From: Bdellovibrio sp. 22V
GTDB lineage: Bacteria > Bdellovibrionota > Bdellovibrionia > Bdellovibrionales > Bdellovibrionaceae
Assembly (NCBI RefSeq): GCF_030169785.1
Contig: NZ_CP125854.1
Coordinates: 2,170,001-2,234,000 of the forward strand
Direction: 5' to 3'
Length of the DNA: 64,000 nucleotides
Part shown: positions 43,424-51,936 of the stretch, in pieces
Layout: every line of letters starts with the position of its first letter
Position numbering within the stretch: position 1 is the stretch's first letter
Notes under the pieces: generated by a model
Database searches by the model: none
Told to the model about the DNA's origin: nothing
What the model saw: only the letters and a program-made list of their open reading frames with translations
Translations under genes and position numbers: made by a program

Positions 43424-43450
43424 GGAAAAAGGTCCCTGGTACCTTTTTCC
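43424..43450 (-). repeat. GGTACC-type palindromic repeat
   Basis: Arms GGAAAAAGGT and ACCTTTTTCC with loop CCCTGGT, 57 bases after the queD stop and before the start of the secreted gene at 43404. Stem of ten perfect pairs. Confidence 0.65.
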
Positions 43451-43506
43451 GATTATGGCGGGATTAGCAGGGGCGCGCGAGAGGGGTGCGCAAATGACAT
43501 AGTCTC

Positions 43507-43866
43507 TTAGGCAGGATATGTGCACTCAGTGAGCGGCGTTTCCGCGATCGTCACCTTTGTGAGCATAGGAAGCACCTGCAAAGCGCGGTCATAAAGCCAT
43601 TTTGCAAGAAGCTCCGACGTCGGGTTTTCCAAACCTTCGACTTCGTTTAAAACGCGATGATCGATTTTTTCAAGAAGAGGTTTCATTTTAGCTTGAATGT
43701 CATTGTAGTCGATGACCCAGCCAATTTTGGGGTCTAAATCGCCCACCAAAGTCAGAATGATCTTAAAGCTATGCCCATGCATGCGTGAACAAGGGTGAGA
43801 CAGGGGCAGATGCGGCAAGAAACGGGCGGATTCAATTTGAAAATGCTGCTTCAGTTCGAATTTCAT
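43507..43866 (-). CDS. queD: 6-carboxytetrahydropterin synthase QueD
   Basis: QueD makes 6-carboxy-5,6,7,8-tetrahydropterin from dihydroneopterin triphosphate in the queuosine pathway. The 119-residue protein has the QueD motif CxxxHGH (CSRMHGHSF, C26, H30, H32), preceded by ARFLPHLPLSHP with further zinc His, and the late AETPLTECTYPA segment. Short length and the CxxxHGH pattern favour QueD over eukaryote-type PTPS. The ATG at 43866 is chosen because it begins the fold; 43911 would add sequence overlapping the divergent gene. The start lies 29 bases from that of the second PTPS-like gene. Confidence 0.88.
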   Translation of the reverse strand: MKFELKQHFQIESARFLPHLPLSHPCSRMHGHSFKIILTLVGDLDPKIGWVIDYNDIQAKMKPLLEKIDHRVLNEVEGLENPTSELLAKWLYDRALQVLPMLTKVTIAETPLTECTYPA

Positions 43867-43895
43867 GTTAATGATATAACCACTTTGAGGTGAAT

Positions 43896-44384
43896 ATGTC
43901 CACGACCACATTGCATTTGGCCAAACAGAACTTTAAATTCTCGGCCGCTCACTTTTTGATTTTTGACGAAAATCATGCCGAGCGCTTGCATGGACATAAC
44001 TATCAAGTGCGCGTGGACTTAAAAACACCGGCGGAAGCGGATCTTCACGCCGAAGGTTACTTTATTGACTTCAACGTTTTTAAGAAATTTATCAAAGCGC
44101 GTTTGGATCAATGGGACGAGATCACTCTGCTGCCTGAAAAACATCCTGATATGAAATTTAAAAAAACGGCGAAGTCTCTTGAGGTGACGTTCCGAGATCG
44201 TTTCTACGTTTTTCCTTTGAACGAAGTTCTTTTGCTGCCAGTGAGTAATACGAGTGTGGAAAATCTTTCGCATCTTTTGGCGGAGGAGTTCTATGCGGAG
44301 TTTAAAAAATACGGCGTGCAAAAAGTACGTGTTTACGTTGAAGAAACCCGCGGGCAGGGCGCTTCAACGACAGTGCCTTCTTAA
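43896..44384 (+). CDS. 6-pyruvoyltetrahydropterin synthase-like protein, PTPS-III type
   Basis: A 162-residue PTPS-fold protein. FKFSAAHFLIFDENHAERLHGHNYQV holds the zinc His at H19, H32 and H34, but where QueD has its catalytic Cys it has Glu29, giving ExxHGH. This is the signature of PTPS-III enzymes, which in Plasmodium and some bacteria convert dihydroneopterin triphosphate to 6-hydroxymethyldihydropterin and bypass FolB in folate synthesis. The match is by motif only. Insertion before the second half and the C-terminal EETRGQGAST, with a late Glu, are also present. GAGG lies five bases before the ATG. It is divergent from queD and ends overlapping the next stop. Confidence 0.83.
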   Translation: MSTTTLHLAKQNFKFSAAHFLIFDENHAERLHGHNYQVRVDLKTPAEADLHAEGYFIDFNVFKKFIKARLDQWDEITLLPEKHPDMKFKKTAKSLEVTFRDRFYVFPLNEVLLLPVSNTSVENLSHLLAEEFYAEFKKYGVQKVRVYVEETRGQGASTTVPS

Positions 44385-45433
44385 GGTTTCAATTTTCCAG
44401 TAGCGACTTCGGAAGCGGTGAGTTCGCGGACCACGCGGTAACGCCAGAAACAAATGCGACCGCCGGCTTCGAGTTTTTGCAGCAAACGCTCTTCCGTCAG
44501 ATCGGGGCTTCCATCGCAATCAATATGCGCGAAGTCCGCAAAAGCATCGACACGATTCACAGACCAAGAATAAGGGGATTTGTCGCGGGACAAAAAGGCT
44601 CGGTTGTAGCCGCCGCTTCCAAGCTCAATACCTGCGACGATGATTTTCTCCAAAGCAGGATTGCGAATCTGTTCGCGAGCAATCTCGATCATCTGTGTAT
44701 CCGAAATAGCGACAACAAAAGCCTCTTCGGGGCGAGGGTCCTTGGTGGATACCAGGAAGTATTTGTTTTGTACTGCGGGTGCAAGCTCCACGGGTTTTAA
44801 AGCCATCGCGGGGCTTGGCTTTTCCGTGCCGAAAGAGTCATAAAATAAAAGTGAGTGAAACCTTTCTGGACCTGCGATTTCGATACGCGAAACATCCGTC
44901 TTGAAAGACCACTTCAAAGTTTCTGTATCATAATAGTTAGTAAGTGATACGGTCTTTTCGTCGACGACCAAGCCGTACCGATTGAAGGCTTTCAGGTGCA
45001 CCGTTTGCGACTTCAAGAAAAGGTTTAACACATAGATCTTCACAGCTTGAACACCAGACGGGAGAGCGTGAGACTGCGCTGGCGAAGTCACATCACTTAA
45101 AGGAGTGCTTCCACCTTCATCGCAAGATGCTGTGATTTGCAGGCTGTTTTTGCTCCAGGCTTTGAGTGAAAAAGCCATCTTTGCCGGTAAAAACTCGGTC
45201 CCACGAATTTTGATTGTCGATTTAGGATCGAGGTCGTGATGAAGTTCTTGGATTTCCGAACCAAAACGCACTTGGGTCCAGAGTCTTTGCGCCTCACTGG
45301 TTTTATTTTTCACAAACACAGTGAGAGCACTGGGTTCGCAAAACGCGGGAGCATAAACCACATCCGAAGCTGCCGAAGGAGTCGTCGAGAGGAAAACCAT
45401 GCTGCTGATCAAAGTCTTAATACGAAAATCCAT
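44381..45433 (-). CDS. Secreted protein with BP74-like C-terminal domain
   Basis: A 350-residue exported protein with signal peptide MDFRIKTLISSMVFLSTTPSAAS. Residues about 25-230 are beta-rich. The last 110 residues (KYFLVSTKDP, AFVVAISDTQMIEIARE, YSWSVNRVDAFADFAHIDCDG, LEAGGRICFWRYR) resemble the BP74 N-terminal domain known from Dictyostelium and from secreted bacterial proteins, in the order of strands and the D/A..C-D pattern. The match is from memory and moderate. The mature protein probably acts in the periplasm or is released. Its stop overlaps that of the PTPS-III gene (TTAA). Confidence 0.7.
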   Translation of the reverse strand: MDFRIKTLISSMVFLSTTPSAASDVVYAPAFCEPSALTVFVKNKTSEAQRLWTQVRFGSEIQELHHDLDPKSTIKIRGTEFLPAKMAFSLKAWSKNSLQITASCDEGGSTPLSDVTSPAQSHALPSGVQAVKIYVLNLFLKSQTVHLKAFNRYGLVVDEKTVSLTNYYDTETLKWSFKTDVSRIEIAGPERFHSLLFYDSFGTEKPSPAMALKPVELAPAVQNKYFLVSTKDPRPEEAFVVAISDTQMIEIAREQIRNPALEKIIVAGIELGSGGYNRAFLSRDKSPYSWSVNRVDAFADFAHIDCDGSPDLTEERLLQKLEAGGRICFWRYRVVRELTASEVATGKLKP

Positions 45434-45640
45434 ACAGACTTCAGATCGGTCTTGCCGAGGTAAACTTAACCAAAGGTCTTAAAAACCAGACTTTCGGTCG
45501 GCTTTTTCTCCACGCGCCGAGAGGGAAAATTAACCCTTATTGAGGTTTGTTCTCAGTAGGTTTTCAGTTGCCTTCAAGGGGGCTAAAGAGCTTCCATTTG
45601 TGAGGCCAAGCCTTTAACTAAAAGGCTCCAGAGGAAAGAC

Positions 45641-45874
45641 ATGAATTTACTCGATACAGCATTAAAGCCGGGCCAGACCGTGGAAATCGTTGGCTTCACA
45701 GGAGATGATATCTTCCGTGAACGACTCCATGAAATGGGACTTCGTGTGGGAACAACGTTAACTATCTTGGGAAGAGCCCCGTTTGGCGGCCCTCTTTTAG
45801 TTCGTTTCAATACAAGTTTTCTGGCATTGCGAAATGAGGAAGCGGCATGCGCGCGAGTGAAACAGAATCAGTAG
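45641..45874 (+). CDS. feoA: Ferrous iron transport protein FeoA
   Basis: A 77-residue SH3-fold protein assisting FeoB. VEIVGFTGDDIFRERLHEMGLRVGTTLTIL is the core, with LxEMGL typical of FeoA, and PFGGPLLVRFNTSFLALRNEEA follows. The coding sequence overlaps feoB by 28 bases, so they are translationally coupled. The leader of about 200 bases upstream shows no clear Fur box. Confidence 0.9.
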   Translation: MNLLDTALKPGQTVEIVGFTGDDIFRERLHEMGLRVGTTLTILGRAPFGGPLLVRFNTSFLALRNEEAACARVKQNQ

Positions 45875-47772
45875 TACAAAGTAAAGCCATTGCGCTTGTG
45901 GGCGCTCCTAACTCCGGTAAAACGACGCTTTATAACTGGCTGACGGGCTCACGTTTTAAAACCGTGAACTATCCAGGTGCGACCGTAGAGTTTTCTTTGG
46001 GTAAACTTGCTTCCCATCTCAATCCGCAGAATCACGACGTCCAAGTTATGGATACGCCGGGAACATACAGCTTGCATCCCAAGAGTGCCGATGAATGGGT
46101 GACGTTGCGTTCGCTTTATGAAAATCCAAAATTGGATCAAGTCGACGGCGTTATTCTTGTTGTCGACGGCACGCAAATTTCACGTCACTTGCAACTTGTT
46201 ATGCAATTGCGTGAAACGGGTTTCCCGATGATCGTAGTCATCACCATGGCCGATCTTCTTCGCAAAGAAGGCATTGAGATCGACATGGAATATTTACGCA
46301 AAACACTGGGTTGCCCGGTGTTGCAATTCGACGGACTCCTTGCAGGCGGCCTTAAAGAGATCGTCACTGAGGCCGAAAAACTGTCTTTAACCAAGACCCC
46401 TTCACGTCCTGTTCCTTGGTCTTTCGAAATTCAAGAAACAAAATTAAAACAGTGTGAGCAAATCGCGCAAACCGCTTTGACCCATAAAACCGATCACGCT
46501 CAAGAGCGTCTTAATCGCATTGTGGCGACAACCGAAAAATTAGACCGTGTGCTTTTACATCCCGTCTTTGGATTTTTCTTTTTCGTTTTGATCATGGGTG
46601 GACTGTTTTCGTGCGTTTATTGGCTGGCGACGCCATTCATGGATTTGATCGACGGGTGGTTTACGTCTTTCGCGGACCAGGTTGTTTCCTGGGCGCCAGG
46701 AGCGCTATGGACGGATTTCTTGGCAAACGGAATTGTGACAAGCTTTGCCGCGTTTTTGGTTTTTGTGCCGCAGATTTTTATTCTCTTCATTGGCATCGGA
46801 ATTTTGGAAAGCACGGGGTATCTGGCTCGTGCGGCGACATTGATTGATCGTCCGTTTTCAGCCTTGGGCATGAGTGGGCGTTCGTTCGTTCCGCTTTTGT
46901 CTGGATTTGCCTGTGCGGTTCCAGCCATTATCGCGACAAGAAATATTCCTTCAACGAAGGATCGTCTGATCACGGCCTTTGTTATTCCGCTGATGAGCTG
47001 TTCAGCGCGTTTGCCGGTTTACGCTCTTTTCATCGCGTTCTTGTTTCACGGTGATGCCGCATGGAAGGCGGGGCTCGCTTTGGCGGCCCTTTACATCGGT
47101 TCGATGTTTATCGGTGCTCTCGCGGCCGGAGTCGTCAGCAAGTTCATTCCTAAGAGTGAACCGTCACTCTTTATGATGGAGCTTCCGATTTATCGCCGTC
47201 CCAAATTGCGCGTTTTGCTTCGTCAATCTTTGACTCGCACTTTGTCTTACGTGAAAAGAGCCGGTCCGGTGATTTTCGTTTTCGCGGTTGTGATTTGGGC
47301 GGGGTCCACGTTCCCCCATTATCAATTGGAAGATGCGCACCAAAAGTTGGAGGAAAGTTACGTCGGTCAATTAGGAAAAGTGATTGAACCGGTCGTGGCT
47401 CCTATGGGTGTCGACTGGCGTGTGGGTGTTGGGCTGATCTCTGCATTTGCAGCGCGTGAGGTGTTTGTTTCATCCTTGGCTTTGACTTTCAATATTACAG
47501 ATACGGATGAAGATACCCAGCAAGCCGCGCTTCTCACGCAAATGGGAACGGCTGTAAACTCATCGGGAGAGAAAATCTTTACCGTCAGCTCCGTGATCGG
47601 GCTGATGTTGTTCTTCCTGATTGCTCTTCAGTGTATGTCGACAGTGGGTGTGCAGATTCGTGAAAGCGGCTCTTGGAAGTTCGCGGTGACTCAACTGGTG
47701 GTCTTTAACTTGTTTGCCTATGTCTTAGTAGTGGCCCTGGTGCAGGGCCTTCGATGGGTCGGCGTTTCTTAA
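45847..47772 (+). CDS. feoB: Ferrous iron transporter FeoB
   Basis: A 641-residue GTP-driven Fe(II) transporter. The G domain has G1 APNSGKTTLYN (20-30), G2 NYPGATVEF, G3 DTPG (69-72), but the usual NxxD of G4 reads TMAD (133-136) with Thr for Asn, which may change guanine selectivity. After a helical linker comes the membrane part with FVPQIFILFIGIGILESTGYLARAA and the two Gate motifs GCAxPAI-like SGFACAVPAIIATRN and LMSCSARLPVYALF, each carrying the conserved Cys. Length is somewhat below E. coli FeoB. Its stop lies three bases from the convergent glycosyltransferase stop. Confidence 0.93.
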   Translation: MRASETESVVQSKAIALVGAPNSGKTTLYNWLTGSRFKTVNYPGATVEFSLGKLASHLNPQNHDVQVMDTPGTYSLHPKSADEWVTLRSLYENPKLDQVDGVILVVDGTQISRHLQLVMQLRETGFPMIVVITMADLLRKEGIEIDMEYLRKTLGCPVLQFDGLLAGGLKEIVTEAEKLSLTKTPSRPVPWSFEIQETKLKQCEQIAQTALTHKTDHAQERLNRIVATTEKLDRVLLHPVFGFFFFVLIMGGLFSCVYWLATPFMDLIDGWFTSFADQVVSWAPGALWTDFLANGIVTSFAAFLVFVPQIFILFIGIGILESTGYLARAATLIDRPFSALGMSGRSFVPLLSGFACAVPAIIATRNIPSTKDRLITAFVIPLMSCSARLPVYALFIAFLFHGDAAWKAGLALAALYIGSMFIGALAAGVVSKFIPKSEPSLFMMELPIYRRPKLRVLLRQSLTRTLSYVKRAGPVIFVFAVVIWAGSTFPHYQLEDAHQKLEESYVGQLGKVIEPVVAPMGVDWRVGVGLISAFAAREVFVSSLALTFNITDTDEDTQQAALLTQMGTAVNSSGEKIFTVSSVIGLMLFFLIALQCMSTVGVQIRESGSWKFAVTQLVVFNLFAYVLVVALVQGLRWVGVS

Positions 47773-47775
47773 GAA

Positions 47776-48924
47776 CTACGTCTTATACAAATCGGTATAA
47801 GACGTCAGAACCTTATTCCAGCTATGATTCTCAAGCGCCCACGACTGGGCGTCTTTTCCTTGAGAGGCAATAGACTCTTTGTTTTTTAGATAATAGCGAA
47901 TGGCCTCTGCAATAGACGAAGAAGAGCGAGGTTCAACCAGGTAACCGCGCTGATTTTTTTCACCCACTTGTTCCGTGGTGCCCCCGGCATTGGTTCCGAT
48001 AACGGGTTTTGCCATCAGCATGGCATCAATAACACTTAAAGAATAAGTTTCGTTATGCGAAGCCAGTGCAAAGATATCAAGCGCATCCAAGAAGGGAACA
48101 TAATCCTTTTGGAAAGGAATATGCACCAGACCGTTGTAAGTGGGTGTAGTGCTTTGCTGCTTCATCCATTCAATAAGCGCCAAGGACTCGGGCAGATAAA
48201 TCGCTTTTCCCTGAGCATCTTTATCGATGATTGTCGGGTCACCAACGATCCACAGCTGGATTTTGCTGCGCTCTTCGGAAGAAAGCTGTTCCAGAGCCAT
48301 AACAAGCTCACGCACGCCTTTTCCCGGATCAATGCGGCAGAGTGTACCGATAACGATTTTATCTGAAGGAACATTGTAAGACGCCCGAATTCTTTCGCGG
48401 GCTTCCAGAGAATTCTTGAAAGTCTCGTCGTTGCGGCCATAGCGCACCAGATGCACTCGCTCCGGTGCAATGGGAAAATTCTTTTTAACGTCGGCAATCA
48501 CGGATTCTGAAGAACTGCAAAGCGCATGCACTTTGGAGAAGAGCCAGCGATGCACAAAGTCCTGCTTTGGAATCGCATTCATGTAGAGATTGTAAATATG
48601 CTTGATGTTGCGCAGGTTCCAAATCGCTAAAGCACAAGCCCACATGTCTTTACGCGTGTGCGAGTGCAGGTGAGTCAGTCTTTCCGTGCGAATCAGTCTG
48701 CGAACAAGACGGGCGTGTTGAAATTTCGAAAGCTTGCGTTTGATCTCAACTGTTTGTACGCCGCTTTTGTGCAGTTCTTCGGAAATGCGCGAATTCGCAA
48801 AACACAGAACTTGTTGCTGCAGACCGGTGCCTTGAAGTTTTTGAATGAGCTCTACCGTGTAGATCTCAAGTCCACCCCAGGAATAAGACAATGCACTATG
48901 AAGAACTTTAATAGGTTTACTCAT
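47776..48924 (-). CDS. Glycosyltransferase family 4 protein
   Basis: A 382-residue GT-B glycosyltransferase. N-terminal GWGGLEIYTVEL-type motif (SYSWGGLEIYTVELI) precedes the nucleotide-sugar domain: IGTLCRIDPGKGVRELVMAL and the E-x7-E region FALASHNETYSLSVIDAMLMAKPVIGTNAGGTTEQV, which binds donor sugar. It is typical of enzymes that build polysaccharide or lipopolysaccharide on the inner face of the cytoplasmic membrane. It overlaps the aminotransferase by four bases. Donor and acceptor cannot be inferred. Confidence 0.9.
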   Translation of the reverse strand: MSKPIKVLHSALSYSWGGLEIYTVELIQKLQGTGLQQQVLCFANSRISEELHKSGVQTVEIKRKLSKFQHARLVRRLIRTERLTHLHSHTRKDMWACALAIWNLRNIKHIYNLYMNAIPKQDFVHRWLFSKVHALCSSSESVIADVKKNFPIAPERVHLVRYGRNDETFKNSLEARERIRASYNVPSDKIVIGTLCRIDPGKGVRELVMALEQLSSEERSKIQLWIVGDPTIIDKDAQGKAIYLPESLALIEWMKQQSTTPTYNGLVHIPFQKDYVPFLDALDIFALASHNETYSLSVIDAMLMAKPVIGTNAGGTTEQVGEKNQRGYLVEPRSSSSIAEAIRYYLKNKESIASQGKDAQSWALENHSWNKVLTSYTDLYKT

Positions 48925-50057
48925 TGTTTCGCGAAAAAATTATGCACACTTTGCAAGACGTAATCGGCATTTTCAATACCTAAATCCGCGAACATCGGAA
49001 GACGTAACAAACGATTCGCGCCGTCGTCAGTGTGTTGCAGTGATCCCGGCACTTTTCCGTATTTCACTCCGGCCGGAGCCGAATGCAAAGGCACGTAGTG
49101 AGTCGTGGATTGAATGCCGAGTTCTTTTAAATGCGCCCAAAGCTTTTGGCGCATCTCTGGCGTTTTCAGGAGCATATAATAAATATGCGCATTGGCTTTT
49201 GCCTCTGCCGGTACGGTCATTCTTTGCAGTACACCTCGAGTCTCAAGATCCGCGAGACCCTGGTGATAACGGTTCCAGATTGCGAGGCGCTTATTGGTGA
49301 TCTCTGGGCCTTCCTCCAATTGTGAAAGAAGAAACGCCGCCGCTAACTCCGAAAGCAAATAGGAGGACCCTTTATCTTGCCACGTGTATTTGTCGACTTG
49401 ACCGTTAAGGAATTGCTGACGATTGGTACCCTTGTCGCGCACGATTTCCGCGCGTGCGATAAGACGGGGATCGTTGATAGTTAAAGCGCCACCTTCACCG
49501 CAAACGATGTTCTTCGTTTCGTGAAAACTAAACGCGGCCATATGACCCCAAGCTCCCAAAGCTTTCCCTTTGTACGAAGCGAAAATCCCTTGGGCCGCAT
49601 CTTCAACAACCCAAATACCGTGCTTGTTTGCAAGATCCATGATCTTGTCCATCTCACAACCCACACCGGCATAGTGAACAGGCATGATAACTTTCGTGCG
49701 GGACGTGATGGCCTTTTCAATTTCCACGACGTCGATATTCATTGTGCGCGGATCGACATCGACAAAGATAGGAGTTGCTCCGTAAAGAGCGATCACATTT
49801 GCCGTCGAGGTGAAAGTAAAAGAAGGCAAGATCACTTCATCGCCAGGTCCGATGTCGGCAAGAACCATCGCCATTTCCAATGCAGAAGTGCATGACGGTG
49901 TGATCACTGTCATCAACGTCGGAAGATTTTTATTAAACCACTCCACGCATTTTTTGTTGAAGCCACCTTCGCCACTTAGTTTTTTAGAAGAAATGGCCTG
50001 CGAGATGTACTTCTCTTCGTTGGAACTTTTCGGAGGTAAATTAAAAGGAATTTTCAT
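48921..50057 (-). CDS. DegT/DnrJ/EryC1/StrS sugar aminotransferase
   Basis: A 378-residue PLP enzyme that aminates a nucleotide keto-sugar, most like dTDP-4-amino-4,6-dideoxygalactose transaminase (RffA/WecE type). FTSTANVIALYGATPIFVDVD and EDAAQGIFASYKGKALGAWG are in the PLP domain, SFHETKNIVCGEGGALTIND carries the catalytic Lys, and PLHSAPAGVKYG with RLLRLPMF are late family blocks. It precedes the glycosyltransferase in the same operon with a 4-base overlap, giving an amino-sugar and transferase pair for envelope sugar synthesis. Confidence 0.9.
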   Translation of the reverse strand: MKIPFNLPPKSSNEEKYISQAISSKKLSGEGGFNKKCVEWFNKNLPTLMTVITPSCTSALEMAMVLADIGPGDEVILPSFTFTSTANVIALYGATPIFVDVDPRTMNIDVVEIEKAITSRTKVIMPVHYAGVGCEMDKIMDLANKHGIWVVEDAAQGIFASYKGKALGAWGHMAAFSFHETKNIVCGEGGALTINDPRLIARAEIVRDKGTNRQQFLNGQVDKYTWQDKGSSYLLSELAAAFLLSQLEEGPEITNKRLAIWNRYHQGLADLETRGVLQRMTVPAEAKANAHIYYMLLKTPEMRQKLWAHLKELGIQSTTHYVPLHSAPAGVKYGKVPGSLQHTDDGANRLLRLPMFADLGIENADYVLQSVHNFFAKQ

Positions 50058-50099
50058 GCCCCCGCATAGTAGCGTATGGTTCTAAGGGGGGCAAATGGA

Positions 50100-51761
50100 T
50101 TAAAAGCCGTCGGTAGTTCCTACTTTGCCTCGGCCGTCTTCATCTTCATCAAATGGGATTACAGAAGACGCGCTGCTGCTGTGTGCCTTTTTTACAGCAG
50201 GGTGGCTCGCGGCAGGCTTAGCCGTTTTCTTCGCTTGGAAAGGAACGACTTTCTGAGAAAGTTCAGGTTTTTTCTTCGTTTCGCCGGCTTCAGGGGAGCT
50301 TTCAGAACTGCCTAAGACTGTGGAATTAAGGACATTGACGAGGTTCTTCATTTGTAAAGCTTGGGCATTGATTTCTTCCGCCGAGGCCGCAATTTCTTCT
50401 GAGGACGCAGCATTCGCCTGCGCGCCTTGATCCAATTGATTCATTGCTTTGTTGATTTGCTGAAGGCCTGTTGTTTGTTCTGAGCTAGCCGCTGCGATTT
50501 CATTGTTTAAGTCTGACACTTTTTTCACGGAGCTCACGATCTTGAAAAGAACCTCTCCGGATTTATCGGCGATCTCAGAGCCTTTTCCTACTTTATCCAC
50601 GCTGTCTTTAATGAGTCCGTTGATATCTTTAGCTGCCACGGCAGAGCGCTGCGCAAGAGCGCGAACGGCTTCGGCCACCACAGCAAATCCCTTTCCATGT
50701 TCGCCGGCGCGCGCGGCCTCGACAGAAGCGTTCAAAGCCAAAAGATTGGTCTGGAAGGCGATATCATCAATCACGCTGATAATCTCTTCAATCTTCTTAG
50801 ACGACTTGGAAATTTCATGCATAGACGAAATAAGATGTTGGATCTCTGTTTGTCCTTGCTCTGCCGATTCTTTCGATGACTGGGACAAAGCCGCTGCTTG
50901 CTTGGCATTGTCTGAATTCATTTTTACCATCGAGGACATCTCCTCAAGAGACGCTACGGTTTCTTCCAAAGAAGCCGCAGACTCTGTTGAAGAATGCGAA
51001 AGTGTTTGTCCTGCGGAAGTCAATTGTACGATAGCTGCGGAAACCTGATGGCCCGCATCTGTTAAATTAGAGGCAATGGAGCTTACAGATTTAGAAACGC
51101 GGTAAGCAATAAACATCAAGATAGCGAAGATCGCCAACGAACAGAATGCAGCAATAATAATAAGCAACTGAGTTTCGAAACGGCGATGTTGTTTTTGGAG
51201 TTCATCACCTTCACGAGAAAGCTTTTGATAATAAGCCATCGTGTCGGTGGTGGCTTTTTGAACTTCCAGCGCGAGAATGTGCCACTCGCCGCCGTTCATC
51301 GCGGTCATGACTCTTTGATTCGCTTCCGGTGTGTTCTCCTTAAGGGCGGCAATCATGCTTTCAGTGAGTTTGTGAAATTCCGCCTTATGAGCTTTGGTCT
51401 TTTCGTAGATTTTGTCTGTTTCAGGAGTGCTAGGGGACTTTTCATAGATCTCTTGCGCGACCTTAAAATCCTCCCAAGCATCTTCGGCTTTCGCGATAAA
51501 GTTGTTACGTCCTTTTTCGTTATCCGTGAGTGCTAATGCCGCCCACATGAAATAACCGACGCGCGCTCTTTGCATACCGATCTGCCCCAATGAGTCCATG
51601 TTTGGAATGACATTCGTATAGGCATTTTCCAACATACCACCAATGGTATTCATCGAACGCACAGAAATTCCGGTAAGAATGGCAAACGCCGCCAGAGGAA
51701 TAACGGCAGAAAACAAAAGTTTTCCGCGAAGACCACGAAACCAAGACAAGGAAGATGACAT
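50100..51761 (-). CDS. Methyl-accepting chemotaxis protein
   Basis: A 553-residue receptor. Membrane segment at about 13-35, a four-helix-bundle periplasmic region to about 190 (SIGQIGMQRARVGYFMW, TDKIYEKTKAHK), second membrane segment at about 195-215, then the signalling domain with the hairpin tip DDIAFQTNLLALNASVEAARAGEHG. HAMP is not evident between membrane segment 2 and the helical bundle, which is uncommon. No CheR pentapeptide is seen at the C-terminus, which is Ser/Ala/Lys-rich. The tip sequence is intact, so it should bind CheA and CheW. A sigma-28-like promoter lies upstream. Confidence 0.93.
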   Translation of the reverse strand: MSSSLSWFRGLRGKLLFSAVIPLAAFAILTGISVRSMNTIGGMLENAYTNVIPNMDSLGQIGMQRARVGYFMWAALALTDNEKGRNNFIAKAEDAWEDFKVAQEIYEKSPSTPETDKIYEKTKAHKAEFHKLTESMIAALKENTPEANQRVMTAMNGGEWHILALEVQKATTDTMAYYQKLSREGDELQKQHRRFETQLLIIIAAFCSLAIFAILMFIAYRVSKSVSSIASNLTDAGHQVSAAIVQLTSAGQTLSHSSTESAASLEETVASLEEMSSMVKMNSDNAKQAAALSQSSKESAEQGQTEIQHLISSMHEISKSSKKIEEIISVIDDIAFQTNLLALNASVEAARAGEHGKGFAVVAEAVRALAQRSAVAAKDINGLIKDSVDKVGKGSEIADKSGEVLFKIVSSVKKVSDLNNEIAAASSEQTTGLQQINKAMNQLDQGAQANAASSEEIAASAEEINAQALQMKNLVNVLNSTVLGSSESSPEAGETKKKPELSQKVVPFQAKKTAKPAASHPAVKKAHSSSASSVIPFDEDEDGRGKVGTTDGF

Positions 51762-51807
51762 TATGACTCCTTTTACGATCCAGAAGTGAAACCAAGAGGT
51801 AATGGTC

Positions 51808-51835
51808 TAATCGTCGTATATATTGCGGATCTTTA
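51808..51835 (-). promoter_or_regulatory. Putative sigma-28 promoter of the MCP gene
   Basis: On the minus strand TAAA (51835-51832) is followed after 16 bases by GACGATTA (51815-51808), which matches GCCGATAA in six of eight positions. It lies 46 bases before the MCP start. The spacer is one base longer than the usual 15. Confidence 0.45.
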
Positions 51836-51936
51836 ATTAAATGATGTGATGCTCCATCTTATGGATATTTGTTTGAGTTTGTCCGCATCATGTTGATACG
51901 ATTTTTTCTGCGTCTAGACTCAAGGAGGGGGAAGTC

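Noticed and set aside
45434-45640. Fur box before feoA
   Set aside because: No adequate match to the 19-base palindrome was found by eye.
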